Of a DNA stretch of 64,000 nt, positions 1 to 13,385 are shown in pieces (the stretch's first letter is position 1; every line of letters starts with the position of its first letter). Below the pieces are notes generated by a model. That model was not told the DNA's origin, made no database searches, and was given only the letters and a program-made list of their open reading frames with translations. Source of the DNA: Eopsaltria australis. Its lineage: Eukaryota > Chordata > Aves > Passeriformes > Petroicidae. The position numbers were made by a program, and so were the translations under genes. The stretch spans positions 1,080,111 to 1,144,110 of the forward strand of contig JAVTVJ010000933.1 in NCBI GenBank assembly GCA_034509425.1, given 5' to 3'.

Positions 1-3000
1 GATCCTACTTTGAAAAATGGAACATCCAGTTCATGTAGAAATTCCACAGCCATCTACAAGAAATCACTGTGTTTTAACACGCCAGCTGGATCAAGGGATA
101 AAGAATACTGTGCTTGGAAATAAACAACACAGCAAACCCAAAGCTTAATTAGACAGGTAGATATTATAGACATCTCCCCAAACCCACTGCTCCTGAAGTA
201 ACATTTGCTACCCTGACAATATTAGTTTCTAATTTCCCTCCAGGTGAAGTATAATTATGACGCCTTCTTTCATCCTTCCATTTGTGCAGATTTTTGACCG
301 GGATCACTGTCTCAAAGCAGTCTCTGGTTTCTCACCATAGCTGGTCACACCAGCTGTACATTCTGCTGCTTAGTACAAGTGAGCTCCACCTCAGCCTAAA
401 GATTAACTTGTGTACCATAGTATTCTTGCTTTTTTCTCTCTTTTAAAAAACACTACCAAAGAGAGCAACCACCTGCACATGGAAGTCTGCCTGTTGAAGA
501 AGAAACCAGCTACAAGCATACACATAGGTTTCCTGCCACACATGTCCTGCAGGTCAGAAATGTTAAACCACAGAGTGTTTAAAATTACAGGTAGTAGAAT
601 ATATTCATCACATTGAAAACTTATATGAGCATAATAAATAAGCACCAGGAAAAAAACCCGAAAGTGCCCAAAAAGGGAAATTCAAACTGAGTTTGCTTTT
701 AGGAGAGATACTAGACAATCTTTTGCCAAAGCAAAGACTATAAAATTATTTATTTAAATGCCAATTATACTCTGCCTTTGTCTAAAAATATAACTGCTAT
801 ATTGAACACAAATCAAGGATTATCAGAGACTTTCTGAAAATGGGTATTACACCAGTAAGTGGCCTTTCAAAAATCATTACTGGAAGAAAATTTAAATTCC
901 AAACCTATCACAGGCAAGAGGTATTTAAATCCTCCATTCACCTCCAGGGAAAATAATTAAATAGCTACCTTTGCCCCCTGTCAACCACCCACAAACACTT
1001 TTAATTTCTTCAGCTCTTTACTTTTTGCAGCTAAATTTACTTGGTGCCAGAGAAAGAATCCTAATGTCCAGAAGATAATCACATCTTACGTGGTGTAATT
1101 TTTCTATCATCAGTATGATGGAGATTCAATTTCTTGTACCTGGGATGTGTAACATCTCTTTATTCACTATTTATTATAGTTTATTCAGATGCATTGTGCA
1201 TAAAGACAGTGAGTGCCCTATATTAAAAAGGCACAGATCTTATCTCAGGAAATGGCAAAAAACTAAATACAACAGGTAGACCTTGTATCTAAGGTCACTC
1301 TTCATTAGGCAAATATCTCCTGAAAACTAGCAGCTCTTCTTTAAGAGATTCAAGAACCAGGAAGTAATTTCAAATAACAGGAATGACATTAAAGGGAGTG
1401 GTTCAATGAGACCCTGCTTTGTCTCCAGTACACATGGGAAAAGAATAGATAAAGAAGTTATTCATAACCTTCGTATTTATTTCACACATCACTTCATTAA
1501 CTTTGTCATACGGTTAAACACTCAATTTAACCTCTTTGACGTAACTGGACTTCTGGAGATTATGTTAAATTTACAGAAGTTAATGTATAAAAACTTTCAG
1601 AAGTTAATATATTCTCAAAGACTTTTAATGTCAATTTATGCAATATTTTCCTTAAGTTCCAAAACCCCGTCTTACAGAAATGCCACATCTTAGGAGCTGT
1701 GTAATGTAATTACTGCTTGAAAAGAAGGCACAAATATATATCAGTTTTGTTAATTAGCTGATGAAGCCACATACAAACAAGCACAGCAGAGAAAAGGAGG
1801 GATCCCAGCAGCAGAAAGTCAGCTGCTGCCTATGAAAGGCATTCTGTGTTGCACTAGAGCCTCTAGAAACCAGAGGTTTTAACATCAAAGAAGGAGTGTG
1901 GGGGTGTTTTTCTTCCCAAAGGCATGTGGGTCTTTAGAATTTGAGATACAGACCCCCAAGACTCCTGGGTTCATTTGCTCCTTTCTTAAAGGAGTGCACG
2001 TTTTTCAGCAGCTCTTCTAGATGTGAAGATAGCAACAAAGGAATCATCACCATGCTCTCTTTTCATAGATCTGTTTCTCAATCCATGGCACTGGTCTATT
2101 GCCATATACACAAAACATAGTTGTCTACTGTCAGATGAAGAGGAAGAACAAATTATAAGAAATAAGAATAACACTGATGTATCAGGAATTGCCTCTTATT
2201 GCAAGAGTGAGACACTGAATAGATCGCCTTAAAACATTAAGTAAATCACATCCTTGTCCCATCCTGGATATGTCTATTTGCACAAAGCCAGGGCCACTAC
2301 TCTGCTAGCCATACGCAAGAGTGGCTAGCTTACTTCTGGTAGGGTCTCTTTCAGTTTGGTATTTTCTAGGCCACAAAGAAAAATAAATCTGTAATCTCTC
2401 ATCTATACTGAAGCTCAAGTGTTACCTCACCTCTCCAGCTTACACATTTCAACTATGTGTTGCATTTGTTAATACTGTCACTACCATCATTCTGAGGCAG
2501 GCAACATGCAACAGCTACAAGAATAAATGTCTTAAGGGGGAACGGCAGCAGGAGTTCCGTGGAGTTGTGAAGCTGGTGACTGACTGTTCAAGAGCCCACT
2601 GGCAAAAATCAGTAAATGATTCAGGAGTAACAGAGCAAGGTGCTGAGCCCCTCCATGAGATTAGTAAAAGAAATAGGAGCATAAACACTTCTGCTGCTTA
2701 GATACACCACAGGGATCTAGTAAACAATAAGGAGGGAGGAAAAAAAGAGGGAAACAATAGGAATTAAATCAAGAAAGGAATCTTTAAATACAGAAGGAAG
2801 TTTGATATGCTTCAAACCAACACACCAGACAACACTAAAGAGCAGTCTGATTGCCATCTTGATCTACACTCTCAAAGCCTCAATTGTTTATGAAGGTCAA
2901 AATGAAGCCTTGTCCCTAATATTATTTACTGTGTGTAGTATCTCAACACATGTGGAAAGTCTTCAAAAATATTCAGCAATCTACTCAACCATTGCAGAGA

Positions 3001-3144
3001 CACAATGAACTGGCAAATTACTCTAAGTCTCAGTTAGAAATTCATTGTCCATACATTCTTTTTATCTATTACTATCACACCTAAGTAATACCCAACAGAC
3101 ACAACAGCCAGACTCCCCTTGTCATTCCAGTATGGCTTACATAC
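1..3144 (-). other. NANS intron 2 (partial); no exon or repeat recognised
   Basis: This AT-rich stretch lies downstream of NANS exon 2 in the gene's direction. I looked for the next exon, which should start near MAVEFLHEL and contain a VGSGDTNN block, and did not find it on the minus strand. The short open frames here (at most 95 codons) have no recognisable similarity. No CR1 end motif was noticed. Confidence 0.6.
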
Positions 3145-3360
3145 CTCATCCATGCCAGAAGCTGTGAAGAAAATGCCAATCTCCTCTGCGTACTTCTTCA
3201 GCTCTCTATATTGGTCATGACTGAACTCCAAGTGGCGCTTGTGTTCCCCATAGGTCTTTCCCCAGGAGTGTTTAGAGGTGTAGGGCCTTTCTAAGGCTTT
3301 CTTGTTGAATTTGTACTCCAGTTCACTCTTCTGGAACTTAGCACAGTCTGCTCCACAGTC
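3145..3360 (-). CDS. NANS: NANS coding exon 2 (residues 45-116)
   Basis: The exon has 216 nt. On the minus strand it is preceded by TTTTGCAG and followed by GAG|GTATGT, with both junctions in phase 0. It encodes DCGADCAKFQKSELEYKF through to GIFFTASGMDE, a block conserved almost residue for residue in vertebrate NANS. The frame reads on past the donor for about 37 codons of unrelated sequence, which marks the true exon end. Confidence 0.95.
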
Positions 3361-4815
3361 CTGCAAAACAAGCAGGTGCACACTCAGTGGAAGTGCAAAT
3401 GAAACTGCACTCATGCTAAGTCTGAATGCAAGCAGTGAGTAACTATGGTGCTCATCTGTTGTGGAATTTTCATATTATCATTACAGCAATCACAGAAATG
3501 GTAATGAACACAGTGTGACTGTGAACCTACACACATGAACCTTTTTATTTCAAAGTGCCTGTACACTTAGTAGAGGAGCAGTGGAGAGAAATCATTAAAC
3601 CTACAAAACTACTTAGCATGCTGCTTATTTGAAGAGGAGACTTCTGTGGTGTTTTTCTCAGATTAGCTGTCACTGATAATTTTACATTAAAAAAGAACAC
3701 AGGATTCTGCGGAACGAGTAGCATGAATCTGAAATTCATAAAAACACCAAGGCTGGAAGATACTTTTAAAATCGTTCTGTCCAACTATCCACACAGCATC
3801 ACCACAAGAAACCCTAGATCACATCACCAGCACCAGACACCTCTTGAATACCTTCAGGAAAAATAACTCATTTGAAGTCACACAGACAGCAAAGAGCAGT
3901 CAGCACTTACACCCCAGTCACAGAATTGAATACACCATGCCCCGAGCTGTGATGATGTGCGGTTTTCTATCTAATGGCTATAACATCGGATTTCAAAGCA
4001 GCTTGACTGTCTTACTGCAACAAGTGTTACTGCAATAAAGCCCTAATATCAACCAAGCGAAACCGGACGTTCATTACAGATAGTTCAGCAGCTGCCTGAT
4101 ACTCCCCAAACTCCCCGAGAGCTCATGCCCCAGCTGCGGGACTGCAGACATGACACAAAATCACAGAATGAATTAGTTGGAAAAGACCTATGACATCGAG
4201 TCCTCGAGGTGACTGAACACCACCCTGCCAAACAGACCACGGCACCAAGTGCCACGTCCAGTCTTTCCTAAAACACCTCCAGGGACAGCGACTCCACCAC
4301 CTCCTGGGGCAGCCCATTCCGATGTTCAGCCTTTCTGTGAAGAAATTCTGCCCAATATCCAGCCTTAACCTCTTCTGGCACAGCCTGAGGCCATGTCCTC
4401 TCTCCTGTCTCCAGCTGCCTGGGAGAAGAGGCCGACCCCCACCCGGCTACAGCTTCCTCTCAGGGAATTGTAGAGACCGATAAGGTTTCCCCGGTGAGCC
4501 TCCTTTTCTCCAGGCTGAACAACGCCAGCTCATTCAGCCGCTCCTCACAGGACAAGCGCTCCCGACCCTTCACCAAAGTCAAACGCCACGGTCTCCCTGC
4601 ACTCTGTGTTTGGAATTAACCCTCCCGCGCGTCCCCCGGCCGCGCCCCGGCGCTCTCGCTCACCCGCCTCCCCCCGTGCGCACCTTGGCCATGCGGATCA
4701 TGCGCTTGGCGATGTCCAGGTCGCCCTGGTGGTTCTGCCCGATCTCGGCGATGATGAAGCAGGGCTGCTCGCCGCCGACGCGCCGGCCGGGACACAGCTC
4801 GAACTCGCGGGCCAT
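3145..4815 (-). CDS. NANS: NANS, N-acetylneuraminate-9-phosphate synthase (5' part: coding exons 1-2)
   Basis: NANS is a cytosolic enzyme that condenses ManNAc-6-phosphate with phosphoenolpyruvate to give Neu5Ac-9-phosphate, the step after GNE in sialic acid synthesis. Two exons are seen, 4684-4815 and 3145-3360, joined in phase 0. They encode residues 1-116 of a protein that is about 359 residues in mammals. The N-terminal NeuB-type barrel begins with CFIIAEIGQNHQGDLDIAKR (residues 19-38) and continues with GADCAKFQKSE, SKHSWGKTYGEHKRHLEFS and IFFTASGMDE, all nearly identical to human NANS as I recall it. The start at 4815 has a strong context (G at -3, G at +4) and yields MAREFELCPG, against MPLELELCPG in human. 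Exon 2 ends exactly at GMDE, where the human exon also ends. Later exons lie left of the window. The gene is divergent from CLTA across about 13 kb. Identification is very secure; the gene is truncated only by the window edge. Confidence 0.96.
3750..3862 (-). mobile_element. Degraded CR1 LINE fragment in NANS intron 1
   Basis: The plus strand reads ggctggaagatacttttaaa, then a diverged gtccaact block and ccttcaggaa. This is the order of the reversed CR1 3' region (ggctggaa..gacc, gtccaac, cctccaggga). It is heavily mutated, so the assignment rests on motif order, not close identity. Confidence 0.45.
4148..4590 (-). mobile_element. CR1 LINE 3' fragment in NANS intron 1
   Basis: It starts with tcacagaatgaattagttgg and aaaagacctatgacatcgag, followed by cacctccagggacagcgact, ccaccacctcctggggcagc and ctccttttctccaggctgaa. 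This is the classic order of a reversed CR1 3' end. It stops about 95 bp short of the exon 1 donor, so the repeat lies within the 3' shore of the NANS CpG island. Confidence 0.9.
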
Positions 4816-5050
4816 GGCGAGATGGCGACAGCCCCTGCGCCCGCCCGCGACTGCGCCGCGGCTCCAGCCCCGCCCCGCCCCCTCCCGGCCGCACCCAATC
4901 GGCGTCGCCCGCGGGCGCGGCCTCCCTGCGTATGGGCCGCCTGCCAGCCGGCAGGGGGCGCTGCGGCACCGCGCCCTCAGCGCTGCCCATTCGCGGCGGG
5001 ACAGCGGCTTCCCGGGAAACACACACCGCCCGAAGAGACCCTGCTTCTGT
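4600..5050 (-). promoter_or_regulatory. NANS CpG-island promoter and exon 1
   Basis: The block is dense in CG dinucleotides and GC boxes (ccccgccccgccccctccc at about 4867-4885). It covers exon 1 and the 5' flank. A CCAAT pentamer at 4895-4899 (ATTGG in gene orientation) sits about 80 bp upstream of the ATG, a usual NF-Y position. No TATA box is evident. The transcription start cannot be fixed from sequence alone. Confidence 0.75.
4684..4815 (-). CDS. NANS: NANS coding exon 1 (residues 1-44)
   Basis: The exon has 132 nt and runs from the ATG at 4815 to an AAG codon at 4684, followed by a GTGCGC donor (phase 0). It encodes MAREFELCPGRR and then the AEIGQNHQGD motif. It lies inside a CpG-rich block, as expected for a housekeeping first exon. 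An open frame continues upstream to about 5022, but it is GC-rich 5' flank and shows no conserved residues, so I take the first well-placed ATG. Confidence 0.95.
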
Positions 5051-5082
5051 CTTGATACCGGGATATAATATACACCACAGCT

Positions 5083-5296
5083 GCTTCTTAGAAACTTCCA
5101 GGGATGGTGACTCCACCGCCTCCCAGGGAAACCTATTCCAACATCTGATCACCCTGTCAAAAAGTGCCAGTTTTCTTTTCCAGTCTCCTCTGTCTCACCT
5201 TAAGGCCGTTTCCTCTTGGCCTCTCAATGCAGACACGGCAGGAGAGACTGACTCCCACCTCACTACACCCTTCTTTCGGGGAGTTGTAGAGACTTG
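5083..5296 (-). mobile_element. CR1 LINE fragment upstream of NANS
   Basis: It contains cttccagggatggtgactcc, accgcctcccagggaaacct, attccaacatctgatcaccc and a ggggagttgtagagac segment, matching the internal part of the reversed CR1 3' region. The terminal cacagaat end is missing. It flanks the NANS CpG island on the upstream side. Confidence 0.85.
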
Positions 5297-6899
5297 GTTC
5301 ATTATAAGTGGGAATAGTTGGTGAAATGTGAAGCAATGGCTAAGGCCAATTCTGAGATTATTTTACTCCAAAATCCTCCTCTGACTGACATGCAGATACA
5401 CTTGTGACATTCTGGGCCTATCTATGAGGTTTTTAATGAAACTGAAAATCAGTAATTTCGATTGTTACGATTTTATGGTTCGGGTCTGGGGGTTGTTTGT
5501 TTGTTCGTTTGATGTGGTTTGTTTTGTTTTGGTGAGGGGAAATGAAGCTGAGTTGAGTCTCAAGGCCTCATTGACACACAAGGGTAGCAGTATACAGTAC
5601 ACCGTAATTCTTTTTGCTGGTATTGGCTGTTCCCCAAGGAGAACTGCATCCTTCTGAGAGACTGCAATGACTGGTTGAACACAACCAGCAGACTCTAAGC
5701 TGTGTAGTATGACATGAGACACAACCTAAGAAATTGCCTCAGTTTCAAGTCAATGGTCTTGATGTCCTGCAATATGCCAGTGGCTCTCAAAAAGGACACT
5801 TTTACAAAGGATTGAATTTTGTAAATTAAGGTGAGGACACCGTATAAATATAAATTTCTTTTCTTTGTGTGACTAAGAATTGCAGACCATATAAAATGTT
5901 TGTATCTGTATAAAGCCAGCCAGTTGTCTAGAAACATGTCAAGTGCCTGAGGCTGTCTCATAGACAAGAAAGTTTCCTGACAACAGAGCTCACACTAATA
6001 ATTTCTACTGGTAAATTACATTGAACTACAGTCACAGGTGGATACAAATGCAGGCACAGCTTTTTTAGGGGTGCTGAATGACTGTTATAGAAAGAGATCT
6101 GAGTAAAATACAGTTTCTATTTAAAAAGTTGCATTTATGCAATGGGTAATAGATACTTCATACTTTTGTGAAAATTTTCCAGAGAAAAAATGCAAGGTTA
6201 AGACTATACTGCAGGTATTACTGATGTACCCTATATGGGCTATAACAGTATAATTTCAGGAATTACATAGAGTTGAAAGCCATACTGTAGTCTGTTGAAC
6301 TTTGGGATACTAAAAATTAACAAACAATTTATGAAAACACCTGATACTCAGTATTGTCTATGCAAATGAATTTGTGAATGTAACCTTAATACTGCATGCA
6401 TACAAACACTGAGAATAATTATAATGAAGTTTACCCCAGAAGTTTGCTGATTGAAAAAGCAGCTCATTAAGCATTTCTTAATTGTAGTATTTGAAGCAAG
6501 CCTCTAATGTACTATGTCTCACTGGACTTTAGTTTACACTTTAATTTACCACCTACCCCATGAGACATTTCTCCAACTAAACGACATGGCTTGAGGCCAA
6601 AAGCCCAGCTTGTTCTTGTAGCTCCTTAGATGCTCTAGGTTCTTCCTGCACAAATGTTTACCACCAGCTCAACAGAACAGACACACCTTTCTTTCCTGGG
6701 GCAAGTTCCTTGTTCAGTCATCAGGTAAAGAAGCAGGAAAAAAATGCCTCCAGAACATGAATAATTACCTTCTGGAATAACTTTGCAATGATAGAGTAAC
6801 ATTTTGCATATTATAGACTAAAAATGACAGAAGAATGAGTCCCCATGCTTTTAATTATCCAGTATTAAAGCAGTACAACTGAAGGTAAGATGATATGCA

Positions 6900-6903
<4 letters not shown>

Positions 6904-6947
<44 letters not shown>

Positions 6948-6956
6948 TATATATAT
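6904..6956. repeat. (TA)n microsatellite
   Basis: About 50 bp of alternating TA, interrupted once by a TGCATA unit near 6945-6950. A repeat of this length is likely to vary in length between individuals. Confidence 0.95.
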
Positions 6957-7214
6957 TTCTAATGTAAAGCCTGAAAGTAAGAAACAAATAATAATAGTAC
7001 AGAAACTGTGAACTGCTCAAACCCAGGCAGTTTTACATTCCCTAACATTTCCTAATGAAGTTCTGGCCACAACAATTGTATTCTGTGAAACTCTGTGTTC
7101 CTGTGTGATGTCTAAAACCCTGGTTCAGTTGCAGGTTAGTAATTTATTTCACTGGGAGAGCCAGCTCACACTGAGGATTTAATGGATGTGTTTATGGACA
7201 ATAATGAGAAGCAT

Positions 7215-7295
7215 ACATAGAATACAATGGAATACTTCCAGCTGGAAGGGACCTACAATGACTGTTTAGTGCAATTGTTTGATCATTTCAAGGCT
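7215..7295 (-). mobile_element. Short CR1-like 3' end fragment
   Basis: The plus strand reads catagaatacaatggaatac, ttccagctggaagggaccta and caatgactgtttagtgcaat. These are the hallmarks of the reversed 3' end of one CR1 subfamily (ttccagctggaagggacc..caatgatcatctagtccaac). Only the terminal ~80 bp are visible. Confidence 0.65.
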
Positions 7296-10200
7296 AGTCA
7301 GTGTGATGGCTGCCACACTGATAGTTATCACACTAGGAAAACTGAATTTATGTGCAGTAATGCTTTAGTCACGAATTACAGGGCTTGAAACAACAAGTGC
7401 ATGTAGTTCTGTCAGACACAGAATTCTATACAGCCCTAAAACTTGACTGGCATGATAAAAGAAATTCGAAGAACCCTAGTTCTTGAAACAGATAATGTGC
7501 TCATAGCTTTGACATAGTTTGTAGGAAGAAAATTTGATGATGATCCCGTGATGACAACCAGGCACCAATTCCTTTCAAATATCAAGGTCTAGTACATTCC
7601 AAAAATGCTTCAGTTTGTCAGTGAATTTTAATTCTCTGGTCTCCTTTCTTTGGACTGTACTCTCTGCAGTTGTGGGAGTATTAACTACCCATGGCCACAG
7701 AATTTATGTGCCTTATACTGTTGTTTGATTGCTTCCTTGTCCTCCTTGTTATGTCTAAAGCAGTGTTCTCAGAACTTAAGATTACAATTCCTCAGTAACC
7801 AGAAGGTGACTGCCAATGAGATGTTTATAGTCTCATGGCCCCTGTTTTTAGCCTGTGCACTTATTTTCAAGGTCTCTGGTATTATCCCACACTTAAATTC
7901 CACATCATGCAAAAGACACCTGGTACCCAACTTCAGTCTGCACTGACTAAATTCACTCAAACTAATAGCAAACCTAACGGCCCAACCACTCTTGTCACCT
8001 TGCAATGCTAGCGTTACGTTTCTCTCTAGCAATGGCAGTATAATTTTTATTGAGCCATCCAGACAATAGTGACAGGCAGTACATCTCCTTGTGGTGACAG
8101 CAAGAATTTGATTTCTGCAGATTTTCTTTATTTCAGCTCAGCATCTGAATTTTAGTTTCCACACAAGTTTTGACAAGCTAAGAAGACCAGCATGTTTCCC
8201 TTTTGCGCTGACCAACTTTCTCATGCTACTTTGTGAACAAACCTGTGTATTGTGAATGAGTCCAGATGTGCTAACAGTTCAGTAAATTACAGTAATGGTT
8301 TGACTTGTCCTTTCACCAGATCTTGTGGAGTTCAAGTAACTGTTTAAATGACTTCCACAGGAAGAAGTGAAAGATGGAGATTGCATACAGTATTTGGGAG
8401 GGGTGGCTGGGAGGATGTGAATGAGGCAACTGTTACTGACAAACAGTGATTAAGGGTTACAGAGACAGGAAAGGATGGAAAAGATGAAAGGAGAAACTAG
8501 GGAAGAGTGACAGGATAAAGTGGTACTGGCTGATACTGGGTCAGTGGATTGCTGAGAATGCTGTGAAGCCCAAAAATCTGAGGAGCATAAGAAGTTGGAC
8601 TGAAAGTTGGGGGACGGGGAACTTGAAGGATACTGGTTTCATGAGAAATGCTGCTGGAAACAGCAGCTGAGGGGACTGAGTCATTAAACTCAAAGAGCCT
8701 TTCCCTAGTGCAGTGAGTCATATGAGACAGATGGGGCTATAAATAAGGGGTCTGCACGAGAAAAAGGCAGATGATGTTAAATATCATCTTTTTCCCCTAA
8801 AAAATCACAAGTGAAGGACTATGATCCATTAGAACATATTCAAAATTGGTAAAGATTTAGAATTTAGCTAGAGGCCTACCATCAGTATATTTTCTCCTTC
8901 CTTCTGCACAGCTGTCTTTTCTCCTCCAGTTATTTCCTGAGCTGAAGGAACAGAGATCTCTATGTTGCAAACCTGTGTGTATCACTGGGGTGCACTGGCT
9001 TTCAGTTTATGACTTGACAACGCACACAATCAGGGCTATGCACAAAGCACAGGTTTACGGCTATACCTCAAATCATAGAGGCTACTAGTTTTAAGATTTT
9101 TCAGTCATCATTTTTGCCTCTTTTAGTATACTTAGTGAACAGTCAGTAAAATATCCCCCTCAAGAGCAATTGCTCCAGATTATACCCGATATAATGGAGG
9201 TGACTGTCCTAGTCTGTATATCCTGTGTTTTACAAGACAGCAGGGAGACAATGACCAAAGCTTTAGGGAAGAGAAAGCTGGTCCCTAAATCAGCCAATTC
9301 TGATTCACTGGTTTTGCCACCAAGTTGCTGGATGATACTGGGCTAATCACTAAAATAAGCTTTTCACATCTAATTGCCAAACTGAATTCTTACAGCTGGC
9401 TTATTCAAGGCATTATTGTTTAGTTTAGAGACCTGTTGAATTCTTGCAGCTACAAATCAGTACGAGAAATGTGCTGAACTAACATAATACCTATATAAAA
9501 TACCTGGATTTTGGCATCTCTGAACTGGCATTTAGAGTAGACACCATCCACTCTAACCTGGTTGCACTTCAGTTCTGCTCTGTTGGGGCAGAGGAGAGAG
9601 GAGAGCATACTCTGTAAACTGGGGGCAGAGAGGGAGAGGACTAATACTCTCTCACTTTTCTGAGAGGTGTGTAAATGTAAATTATTACTTTAAGAAGCCT
9701 CCATGCTATTGTAAAAGGCACAAGGGAGAACCGCAGGACAGAAATAATGCATCTGTTGTGAGAGGAACTGTTGAAAAGTGCGTGATGCAGAAACCCGTGA
9801 CACACAAAACAGAATAAACAGAATGTTTGTTTGTCAGCTTAGCTCGAGGGTGTCAGTCCTGCCTCAGTGGTGCTGTAGGAGTGCCAGTCTACATCTCAGC
9901 CTTCTGATCTGCCTGGCTGACACTGCTCGTCATTGACCTGCTCATCACTACAATCTGTGGGCTGAGGTCATAGCCAAACCCATTCCCAGCTGGTTTGTAC
10001 ATGTTAGTCACAAGTTCCCTGTGTAAGAGCCACATCTTGCATCTGGATCCAGTTGCTTTCCTCCAACAGATCAGAGTCTAGGTGTGCTGTTGCAAGGAAA
10101 TAGATCTCTAATGCTTGCAAGTATTAGAAAGAAAACTGAACTCTGATTGGAAAAATAAACATTCATATAGATGCTACTGCCTTTATTACCCAGGAAAAAA

Positions 10201-12354
10201 GTCAAGTTAATGTATTTTGTGGTAGGGCAGCTGAATAGATGCTTTCTATGTGTTCAGAACATAGGTTACTTTTACACTTAGACGGAAAAGTGGTGCAATA
10301 CCTCACCTTCTGTATTGAATTCAATCATAAAACTGTTGTTATTTTAGGAGGGAAATGAGAAAATCTTGGCAGATCCTTCAAAAGCTCTTGACTACCCAGT
10401 TTTCCGTATAGTCAAACTACCTTTCAAAGTTCTTCTAAAAATGGCAATCAATTAAAAAAATAAAAAGAAAAATCCCTGTCAATAAAGAATGGCTTTTCCC
10501 TTCTACCAGAGACTTCTTAACTTGACTTCCTTACCTTGCAATAGTAAATTGTGATTTCTATTTAGTGTGTGCTTCAACAATCCCTACATTTCAAGTGTCA
10601 ATTAAACAACAACAGATCACACTTTGAAAAGCAGTTTACAGCAGAAATAGAATTAAAGAGTTACTTTTATTTATACTTCCTTGCATGAGTTGTTTCTATG
10701 CGGTCAGATTTTTCTCAGCTTTTTGTGACCTGTGTTGGGTTTGGGCAAGGTGAAATACTCATTCTGCATCTCATGGAATGCTTTTTTGTCTATAAATCAA
10801 ACCCAGAAAAGGCAACTGCTTTATTGTTTCTAAGGAAGCCAACAGGACTTTAATACATGAAAGAAGTGGTAGATTATTTGCTAATATTTCAATTAGTTTT
10901 ACTACCTTAGGAGTTGCAGAAGTTCCACATTCAGAAGTGATACTGAACGACTAAGACAATGTATTGTGAGGTAGCCTTGGGAATCCAAACTGTAGGACAA
11001 AGTTGTAATAGAGATTGTCCAGTAAACTTGATGGAAACTAATTCACTGAATACATTTTCAAATGTACTATCAAAGAAAAAATTTTCACTGAATACTTCTG
11101 ATGGTGTTGGGGGAATTTACAATTTCTGCTGTAAAATAGGTCCCTTCAGTTATGTCAGAAAAGATGAGGGTGAGCTTATAGGACAGAAAGATGCATATTA
11201 CCTACACAGTTGCAGTCAGTTTGATCAGATATGCTAGGAAGTTATCATCTGTGGAAAACCAATTTTTCTCTCAGGACATTTCTGTCAGACAGGCTGACAG
11301 GGCTTCCTTTGTATGTAAGAACTTCACATGCAGCACATTCTACAACAACAAGAAACTGTGAAGTCAAACATACATGTTGTTGCTTTGTGGAATCTGAGAT
11401 TCTGTTTAATCTTTCATCAGTGAGGAATTCAGAATGTTTTTCTGTGAACTTGCACTTGAAGATATGAATGGTAATTTCCCTTATTCAGGCTTAAGGAAAC
11501 CTCCCAAATGGCATTTCAAAGATGATTGAGTGGCCTTACAATGACATCAATCATCTTCCTTGTTCGCTTGGACGCCAGACAAGAGTAGATTAGGCAAATT
11601 TAATAAGGCAGGAATTTGAGGCTTCTTGCAGGCTTCAGCAGTTCTACATGGTAACTTTTTTTTGTTCTTGGTAATAAGCCTTTATCCTGAGAAAGGGAAT
11701 CAATGACCTGGCTTGCAAATGTGCTCCAAAAATATCTGCAAGTAGGTAATTTTTTCTTCTGTCTCTTCATTGGGCTTCTTCTTCCTGATAATGAATGAGT
11801 TTTGTACCAAGAACTAAAAGGTTCTTTCAAGCAAATTCTCTGTTGTTATTTCATACACCTCTCATAATGCCACAAAATGTTGACTTCACCATCTTTATGG
11901 AAATGCAACATGCTATAAGAGGTTTTTTCTGTGTATTTCCTCTGACTGCTTTTAGCAAAGCAGATACTCTTAAGAAAACAAATGGTAAGGCATTAAAAAT
12001 GTAGTTCTAGTTTTTCTTGTGTTTCTGAGGAAGTAATGATCCATGGAGAGCCACTGTTTCAACTATCAGAGAGACACCTATCTCTGCACTGGATTTGTAT
12101 GCACCTAAATCAAACACTCCACCTTGGATTATGAGTAAATTTGGAGCACCTTATTAGGTCTGTTGCAATAAAATAATCCTAACCTTCAAGAATCTCAAGG
12201 CTTTGCAACCAGAGGAATGGGCTGACCCAGGGAAATTGTTTGGAGCAAAGAGACTTTCCCTGGGTGGAGGAGGACCCGTTTAAGGAGCACATAAACAAAT
12301 AGGCCTTACATACTCGACTAATGACAAAGCTGACTGATGTCTTTGGGAGTCCAC

Positions 12355-13385
12355 CCTTGATAATCTTTGAAAGGCCATGGCAATTGGGAATGTTCCTCAA
12401 GACTGGAAGAGAGCGTCACACCTATCTTCCAGAAAGTAAAAAAAGAACATCAGCAGAGCAACAGGCCAACCAGCTTCAGGTGAGCCCCTGGGAAGATGAT
12501 GGAGCAACTAATCCTGGATACCATTTCCAATCTCAGGAAGGACAAAAAGTCATCAGAAGTAGCCACCATGCACTTATGAAGGGGAAGTCATGCTTAACCA
12601 AGTTGATAACCTTCCAATGAGTTGCCCTGCCTGCTGTGTGAATGAAGAGCAGTGAGACATTGTTTACCTTGGCTGTGATAGGGTTTTAGTGCTGTCTTTC
12701 ACAACGTTCTAACAAGACAAGCTGACAAAGAACAGGATAAATAAATGGATAGTGAGATGAATTGAAAATTATCTGAACAATCAAGTCCAGATGCTGTGAT
12801 ATGTGGCATAAAATCAGTCTGGAAGAAAATTCACTAGCATTATACTTCAGGGAATTATTGTGGGGCCAGTCCTGTTGAGGTTCCTCACTAATGACCTGGA
12901 TGGTGGAGCAGAGTCCTGCTACAGCAAGTTCCCATATACAAAACCAGGAGGAGTGACTGTTACATCAAAGGTTGTGCTGCCACAGAGAGGGACCTTGGTA
13001 GGCTGGAGAATTGGGCAGAGGGGTATCTCACAGAGCTCAACAATGGGAAATGCAAAGTCTTACATCAGGATAAGAATAATTCCAGCCATCAGTACATTCT
13101 GGGGGCTAAGCAGCTGGAGAATAGCTTGGCAAGGAAGGGCCCTGGGGTCTGTAGGAGCAAGAAGCTTGTCACTTACCAGCAATATGCCCTCATGATGAAA
13201 AAGGCCAACAGCATCCTCGGGTGCACTAGGAAGACCACTGGCAGGAAGTGAAAGAAAGTGATCCTTCCTCTGCATTCAGCACATCTGGAATGCTGAATCC
13301 CGATTTGGGCCTACAGAACAAGGAAGATGTGGACATACTGGAGTGAGTCCAGGGCAAGACAACAAAGATTACTAAAGAACTGAAG
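12355..13385 (+). mobile_element. CR1 LINE fragment with reverse-transcriptase remnant
   Basis: This plus-oriented, about 1 kb piece follows the CR1 ORF2 order. It begins with aatgttcctcaagactggaa and then gaagtcatgcttaaccaagt. The motif ggggccagtcctgttgaggt..aatgacctggatg is the degenerate GPVLF..NDLD region of the reverse transcriptase. It ends with cctcatgatgaaaaaggcca..catcctcgggtgcactagga. Frameshifts and stops break every frame (the longest open piece is 111 codons), so it is a dead copy. Confidence 0.85.

Larger units (their letters stand above)
5297..12354. other. Intergenic DNA between NANS and CLTA, left part
   Basis: There is no gene I can support. Open frames are short (at most 98 codons) and unlike any protein I know. 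It contains a T/G-rich low-complexity patch near 5490-5540, a TA microsatellite at 6904-6956 and a short CR1-like end near 7215. The remainder looks like ordinary single-copy DNA. Confidence 0.55.

Noticed and set aside
4606..5152. 149- to 178-codon frames around NANS exon 1
   Set aside because: They are other-frame or antisense shadows of a CpG-island first exon.
7540..7620. Possible C/D snoRNA (TGATGATG box with a second TGATGA)
   Set aside because: No CTGA D box at a proper distance and no terminal stem; the site is intergenic, not in a host-gene intron.
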